Positions 16,061 through 20,197 of a stretch of DNA of 20,197 nucleotides are shown here, piece after piece. The number at the start of each line of letters is the position of its first letter. Position 1 is the first letter of the stretch. A program made the translations under genes and the position numbers. Below the pieces are notes generated by a model. The model was not told where the DNA came from. It searched no databases and saw only the letters and a list, made by a program, of their open reading frames with translations. Origin of the DNA: Lachnospiraceae bacterium (GTDB lineage: Bacteria > Bacillota > Clostridia > Lachnospirales > Lachnospiraceae); assembly GCA_014804285.1 (NCBI GenBank), contig JAAVAA010000070.1, forward strand, positions 12,644 to 32,840. The letters run 5' to 3'.

Positions 16061-16966
16061 GTGATAATGAAAGAATTAGTATCAATAATTATGCCGGCAT
16101 GCAATGAAGAAAAATATATTGCGATGTCTATTATGAGTGCGATTCAACAGACACATGAGAGGATAGAATTAATTATAGTTGATGATGGGAGTAAAGATAA
16201 TACAAGAAATATTATTTTGGGTTATGCAAATAAATATCCTGACAAAATAAAATTCATGTTCAAAGAAAAAAATGGAGGTACTGCTGCGGCTTTGAACGAT
16301 GCAATAGAGTTGGCGGTAGGCGAATATATTTGTTGGCTTAGTGCAGATGATCTATATACAGAGGGTATGGTAGAGTCGGAAATAAAATGGTTAAAAGAAA
16401 ACGGTGAGTATGATGCGGTGTTTAGCCGGTGCGTCTACATTGATGAAAGCAATAATCTCTTGCGTGAGCTTAAGTATAGCGAGGATTTTGTGGCACAGAT
16501 GGATAGCGCGTCGGGTGTTGCATCTTCATTATTATTTGGAAATTTTTGGCATGGCTGTTCTGTGTTGGCAAAGGCTGAATGCTTTAAGAGGGAAGAGCGG
16601 TTTAATGTTGATTACAAGGGAGCCCATGATTATGATTTTTGGCTGCGAATGGCTGCAGATTATAATATAGGATATCTGGATCGGGTGAATGTCTTTTCCA
16701 GAATTCATAGCGAGCAGGAAAGTAAAAAGATAAATTGTAATCGGGATGAAATAAGAGTCTTTTTTAATCTGTTGCAGAAGGAGGAAACTATCATGAAATT
16801 ATTCAATAAAATGGGGAAAGAATATACCTTTGAGAATATTAAACCGTATATTTATCACAGGATTGGAAAATATCAGGGGCTGGAAGAAGAAACTGGAGCA
16901 GTGAAGGAAGAATTGCAGAAATACTACGATTCCATGAAAAACGGACTGATTCATTATTCCAATTAA
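16061..16966 (+). CDS. GT2 family glycosyltransferase
   Basis: GTG 16061 is preferred because AGGAGAGG (16047-16054) ends 6 bases before it; ATG 16067 and GTG 16034 are alternatives. The protein is about 301 residues. KELVSIIMPACNEEKYI and LIIVDDGSKDNT mark the GT2 nucleotide-binding region, LSADD near residue 98 is the DxD-type metal site, and the HDYDFWLRMA stretch near residue 196 supplies the ED-like catalytic area, followed by RIHSEQES. This is a typical single-domain processive-type or transferase GT2 without membrane segments. It is more distant from the module GT2 domains than those are from each other. Donor and acceptor are unknown. It ends one base before the next start, so the two are probably translationally coupled. 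Confidence 0.87.
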   Translation: MIMKELVSIIMPACNEEKYIAMSIMSAIQQTHERIELIIVDDGSKDNTRNIILGYANKYPDKIKFMFKEKNGGTAAALNDAIELAVGEYICWLSADDLYTEGMVESEIKWLKENGEYDAVFSRCVYIDESNNLLRELKYSEDFVAQMDSASGVASSLLFGNFWHGCSVLAKAECFKREERFNVDYKGAHDYDFWLRMAADYNIGYLDRVNVFSRIHSEQESKKINCNRDEIRVFFNLLQKEETIMKLFNKMGKEYTFENIKPYIYHRIGKYQGLEEETGAVKEELQKYYDSMKNGLIHYSN

Positions 16967-16967
16967 T

Positions 16968-18038
16968 ATGCTAGGAGCAGATATTGAAACTATTATGAAA
17001 CTGATACTTTTAGCTTCCAAAACAGAAAATGTAGAACTTCTACAGGAACTTCAAAAACTCCTGTCTGCGAATCCTCAAAACACTATTGAGCAGTATACAC
17101 TCAATCCGGATAATTTACAGAGGATTCAGAATGGAGGAGCGGATCTGGTGATTACCATAAATTTGTCCGGCTTCGAATTCACGACTTTGACAGGAGGGGT
17201 TTCTTATAATTTATGGAACACCAAATTTGTCCATTTTATGTTAAAGCGAGATTTGAAAAATGAACTGGTTCTAGAAAAGCCGCTCAGTATTTCCATGTTC
17301 TTTTATTGCTTGGGAAAGGAATATAAGGAGTATTTACAAAAGAATTATCAGGATCTTCCATATCTGGAAGAGATAACCGGCTGGGAGAAGGGCACTGAAC
17401 GGAAATCGGTAAAGAGCAATGCAGAGAAAATGGCTGCTGCTATCTGTGAAGCGGCTCAAAAGTGTCATCTGCCATTAGCTCTTTCATCGATGCAGGAGGC
17501 GGAAATTTATTTTCGACAGTTAAAAGAAGAACTTCCGGAGATGAAATCCGCCCATCAGCATATTGACGAAGTGTTAGATGAAGCTTTAAGCACGCAGGAT
17601 TATTCTGTTTTACTTTCACTGATTCCCTATATGGAGTCAGGAAAAGGGAAACTGGCATGGAAGTATACCGGAGAAGCACGGCGTATCCTACAGATACTGT
17701 ATATTGTCAGGCTGGAAGAAAAATATCATATGGAGCTTTTTTGTAAGGGCTGCCGGTCAAAAGGGGAATTGACAGAAAAATATCTGGTTATGTTATTTGC
17801 CTTGCGACGGCTTGTATTTCGTCTGTCAGAGGAGTCTGTGGAAGAGGCGGAGCAGTTTCTGAAATCAGCAGGTTTATCCCCTTTTGCGCTTCATGTGGTT
17901 CTGCAAAATGAATTACTTTCTGCTGATTTAAGTATTTATCAGCAGCTTACAAGTCTGTTTACGAAGAGCTGGAACGAGGAGGAAAAACTCCTTTTTATTG
18001 GGATGGCAGGAGAGGAATCGATGCATGGACAGCAATAA
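16968..18038 (+). CDS. Unassigned protein, possibly related to the N-terminal lobe of GT-B glycosyltransferases
   Basis: ATG 16968 lies one base after the stop of the GT2 gene and has no strong ribosome binding site, as expected for coupled translation; an in-frame ATG at 16995 is possible. The 356-residue product is mostly helical. Residues about 59-90, ADLVITINLSGFEF through SYNLWNTKFVHFML, resemble the strand-helix region of the N-terminal lobe in CgeB/DUF3880-like glycosyltransferases, but the C-terminal donor-binding lobe is not seen. After residue 190 it is a run of leucine- and glutamate-rich helices. There is no signal peptide. It overlaps the following gene by 14 bases. A role as partner or acceptor-binding subunit of a neighbouring glycosyltransferase is a guess. 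Confidence 0.72.
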   Translation: MLGADIETIMKLILLASKTENVELLQELQKLLSANPQNTIEQYTLNPDNLQRIQNGGADLVITINLSGFEFTTLTGGVSYNLWNTKFVHFMLKRDLKNELVLEKPLSISMFFYCLGKEYKEYLQKNYQDLPYLEEITGWEKGTERKSVKSNAEKMAAAICEAAQKCHLPLALSSMQEAEIYFRQLKEELPEMKSAHQHIDEVLDEALSTQDYSVLLSLIPYMESGKGKLAWKYTGEARRILQILYIVRLEEKYHMELFCKGCRSKGELTEKYLVMLFALRRLVFRLSEESVEEAEQFLKSAGLSPFALHVVLQNELLSADLSIYQQLTSLFTKSWNEEEKLLFIGMAGEESMHGQQ

Positions 18039-18747
18039 ATTTTGTTTTATTATATGTGCCAACAATCCGGTTTTGTTGGAAGAATGTATTCACTACATAC
18101 AGCATTTGGTTATTCCCGACGGTTATGAGATCGATCTGCTCACAATCGGAGATGCTGCTTCTATGACTTCTGGTTATCAGGAAGCGATGGAGCAGTCTGA
18201 TGCCAAATATAAAATTTATATGCATCAGGATGTGTTCATATTAAATAAATACTTTTTGAAGGATCTGCTGTCTATTTTTGAAGCGGACAGCAGAATTGGC
18301 ATGATCGGGATGGTGGGGTATGAGACGGTGTCCTCGGAAGGGATTATGTGGTATGAGAAGAGAGTTGGTGAGATCTATCAGAAAAAGAAGATAGGATCTT
18401 ATATAGACTATGGGGAATACAGATATTCGCTTTCATCAGACGGATATACTTATGTGGCTGTTGTGGATGGACTTTTGATGGCGACTGCGTATGATCTTCC
18501 ATGGAATACGCAGGAACTAAAACATTTTGACTTTTATGATGCGTTTCAAAGTATGGAGTTTTTAAAAAGCGGTTATAAGATTGCGGTTCCCACGCAAAGA
18601 AATCCATGGTGTCTGCATGACGATAACCAGTTATTGAATTTAGTTCATTATGATCAGTATCGTCAGATCTTTTTGGAAAAATATAAAAACGCACTTGGGA
18701 GAGATTATCGTCAGATTATGACGACAGCAGGTAAGGAGCAGGATTAA
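18025..18747 (+). CDS. GT2-like glycosyltransferase (Glyco_tranf_2_5-type)
   Basis: ATG 18025 follows AGGAGAGG (18008-18015) by 9 bases and overlaps the end of the preceding gene by 14 bases, which supports this start over TTG 17998. The 240-residue protein begins MDSNKFCFIICANNPVLLEE. YKIYMHQDVFI near residue 64 carries an HQDV acidic motif in place of DxD, as in the PF13712-like group of small GT-A enzymes; GMIGMVGYE and VAVVDGLLMAT follow, and PWCLHDDNQ lies near the C-terminus. It is expected to be a soluble cytoplasmic glycosyltransferase of unknown specificity. The tight packing with both neighbours suggests that its product is needed with theirs. Confidence 0.8.
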   Translation: MDSNKFCFIICANNPVLLEECIHYIQHLVIPDGYEIDLLTIGDAASMTSGYQEAMEQSDAKYKIYMHQDVFILNKYFLKDLLSIFEADSRIGMIGMVGYETVSSEGIMWYEKRVGEIYQKKKIGSYIDYGEYRYSLSSDGYTYVAVVDGLLMATAYDLPWNTQELKHFDFYDAFQSMEFLKSGYKIAVPTQRNPWCLHDDNQLLNLVHYDQYRQIFLEKYKNALGRDYRQIMTTAGKEQD

Positions 18748-18768
18748 AAAACAGACAGGAAGACTTAG

Positions 18769-19926
18769 ATGAATATATTATTTTTTGACACAGGATCTTA
18801 TACATACAGAGATGTTCTTACCGCCTTCAAAAAGATGGGGCATAATTGCAGGACGGTCTATTATCATTTTCCGGATCGTTATGAGGACAATTTTTTTGAG
18901 GAAAGACTGGAAGAGTATCTTCGGAATAACTCTTATGACTGCGTGTTTAGTGTGAACTTTTTTCCGCTGACTGCAAAGGTATGTGACCGGTGCCGGGTCA
19001 GGTATTTATCATGGTCTTATGACAGTCCTTTAGATGAGCGGCTTCAGGAGTATTTCCATTATGAGACAAACCGTATCTTTCTTTTTGATCGTCTGGAAGC
19101 AGAGGAATATCAGAAAAAGGGATATCAGAATGTATTTCATCTTCCGCTGGCAGTCGATACGGATCGTCTGGATACACTGCTTAATAAGCATCTGCCTCAG
19201 AAAAAATTTTGCAGCCAGCTTTCTTTTGTTGGAAAAATATATGATTCGCCGCTTGATACTCTGCTTAGTCCGATGGATGATTATTCTAAGGGACTTCTAC
19301 AGGGGATTTTGCAGGCGCAAATGCTGGTATATGGCTACTATTTTGTGGATGAGTTGATATCTGAAAAGCTTTTGGAAGATATTAACCATTCCTATGCAAG
19401 GATTGGACAAACGGAAGCCCTGCTTACCAGAAGGGGACTTTCTCATGCGGTAGCTGTCAAGATCACACAGATCGAGAGGGAAGCACTTTTGATGCAGGCT
19501 AATCAGCAATTCGATGTCCATCTTTATACCTATAGAAATGAAGCGCTGCCGGAAGGAATGCCACTTAATTATGGACTGTTGAAATATTATGAGGAAATGC
19601 CTGTCGTATTTCGGAACAGTAAGTTGAACTTAAATATTACGTTGAAAGATATTCGTTCGGGGATTCCCCTTCGGGCACTGGATATTATGGGAAGCAGGGG
19701 AGCGCTCTTGTCAAATTATCAGCCTGAGCTGGCGGAGTGGTTTGAAGATGGAAAGGACGTTATCTTATATGACAGCCTTGAGGCTGCTATGGATAAGGCG
19801 GAATTTTACCTGAAAAGAGAAGACCTGCGGGAGAAAATTGCTTTAAACGGATATCAAAAGGTGAAGGAGCATTTTTCTTATACGAAGCAGATTGAGAAAA
19901 TGTGGAAGTGCTCTTTTGGAGATTGA
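18769..19926 (+). CDS. DUF3880/CgeB-like GT-B glycosyltransferase
   Basis: ATG 18769 lies 6 bases after AGGAAG; 385 residues. MNILFFDTGSYTYRDVLTAF starts the N-terminal Rossmann lobe. DCVFSVNFFPLTAKVC and RYLSWSYDSPL near residues 60-90 are the DUF3880 signature, followed by VFHLPLAVDTDRL. The C-terminal lobe has the Glyco_trans_1_2 (PF13524) pattern: NLNITLKDIRSGIPLRALD near residue 285, GALLSNYQPELAEWF, and GYQKVKEHFSY at the end. Proteins of this type occur in spore-coat, flagellin and surface glycan loci of Firmicutes. The same C-terminal lobe survives as a remnant at 10680-10997. Donor sugar is unknown. Codons are richer in G+C here than near the start of the window. Confidence 0.87.
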   Translation: MNILFFDTGSYTYRDVLTAFKKMGHNCRTVYYHFPDRYEDNFFEERLEEYLRNNSYDCVFSVNFFPLTAKVCDRCRVRYLSWSYDSPLDERLQEYFHYETNRIFLFDRLEAEEYQKKGYQNVFHLPLAVDTDRLDTLLNKHLPQKKFCSQLSFVGKIYDSPLDTLLSPMDDYSKGLLQGILQAQMLVYGYYFVDELISEKLLEDINHSYARIGQTEALLTRRGLSHAVAVKITQIEREALLMQANQQFDVHLYTYRNEALPEGMPLNYGLLKYYEEMPVVFRNSKLNLNITLKDIRSGIPLRALDIMGSRGALLSNYQPELAEWFEDGKDVILYDSLEAAMDKAEFYLKREDLREKIALNGYQKVKEHFSYTKQIEKMWKCSFGD

Positions 19927-19985
19927 TGTTGTTTTACGGATAAACATTAAATATATCTCTACAGAATAAGCGGTGAGGGAACACT

Positions 19986-20197
19986 ATGCGATTACTATTA
20001 TTTAAGGGACCGGCAGCGTCCTTAAACCATTTCATCGATGAATTGAATATTCAATTTCAAATGCTGGGACATGATACTTTTATATCGGACATCACACATT
20101 TTGATGCTAATGGGGTAATGAACTTCTGCAAGGAGCCGGTGCAGGGAGCCATTTGTTATGATGGAATGTGTGCCCTTGACAGGGAGATTTGTAATGC
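19986..20197 (+). CDS. Start of a further glycosyltransferase-like gene, 3'-partial
   Basis: GAGGGA (19975-19980) lies 5 bases before ATG 19986, and the frame stays open to the window edge (70 complete codons). The product begins MRLLLFKGPAASLNHFIDEL, followed by MLGHDTFISDITHFD, a beta-alpha-beta start resembling the N-terminal lobe of a GT-B enzyme such as the gene before it. The visible part is too short to place in a family. The 59-base gap before it contains no clear terminator, so it is probably in the same transcript. Confidence 0.65.
   Translation, partial: MRLLLFKGPAASLNHFIDELNIQFQMLGHDTFISDITHFDANGVMNFCKEPVQGAICYDGMCALDREICN

Overview
The window looks like part of a surface-glycan or protein-glycosylation locus from a low-G+C Gram-positive bacterium, most likely a Clostridia/Lachnospiraceae member. 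This rests on A+T-rich codons, AGGAGG-type ribosome binding sites, several GTG and TTG starts, and the family mix: DUF616, GT2, GT-D, DUF3880/CgeB-like glycosyltransferases and SAM methyltransferases. The species assignment is inference. No tRNA, rRNA, CRISPR array, transposase, flippase, ABC exporter or polymerase is visible, so the locus must continue outside the window.

Layout. (1) 1-5581: two tandem DUF616 glycosyltransferase-like genes (the first cut by the window edge), a GT2-like/methyltransferase fusion, an extended-SDR sugar-nucleotide epimerase/dehydratase and a GT2 glycosyltransferase, all closely spaced on the + strand. (2) 5616-16015: an array of copies of one multidomain module, GT2 / helical linker / Cys-pair motif / methyltransferase / coiled coil / GT-D. 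Copy A (5676-8561) is complete. Copy B (8593-10497) has GT2 and methyltransferase only; its frame continues past two stop codons into the remnant of a different, GT-B-type glycosyltransferase. Copy C (11783-12247) is a heavily deleted pseudogene. Copy D (14024-16015) lacks GT2 and has a shortened methyltransferase but an intact GT-D. A 28-bp vestige before copy A looks like the end of yet another copy. (3) Within the array sit a solitary minus-strand gene for a 120-residue helical protein (11177-11539), flanked by divergent promoter-like sequences, and a 567-residue methyltransferase fused to what reads as a protein-kinase-like domain (12296-13999). (4) 16061-20197: a compact run of GT2, unassigned, GT2-like and DUF3880/CgeB-like genes plus the start of a last, truncated gene. 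Sampled lines here are visibly richer in G+C than those in the first 5 kb.

How the genes may work together: the glycosyltransferases would build an oligosaccharide or polymer, the epimerase would supply a nucleotide sugar, and the several methyltransferase domains imply O-methylated sugars. Multidomain glycosyltransferase-methyltransferase enzymes (Geobacillus WsaE) and methyltransferase-kinase enzymes (E. coli WbdD) are known chain terminators of bacterial glycans. The fusions here suggest a comparable logic, but that is inference. The array itself shows duplication, domain-boundary truncation and decay, so the glycan structure is probably strain-variable.
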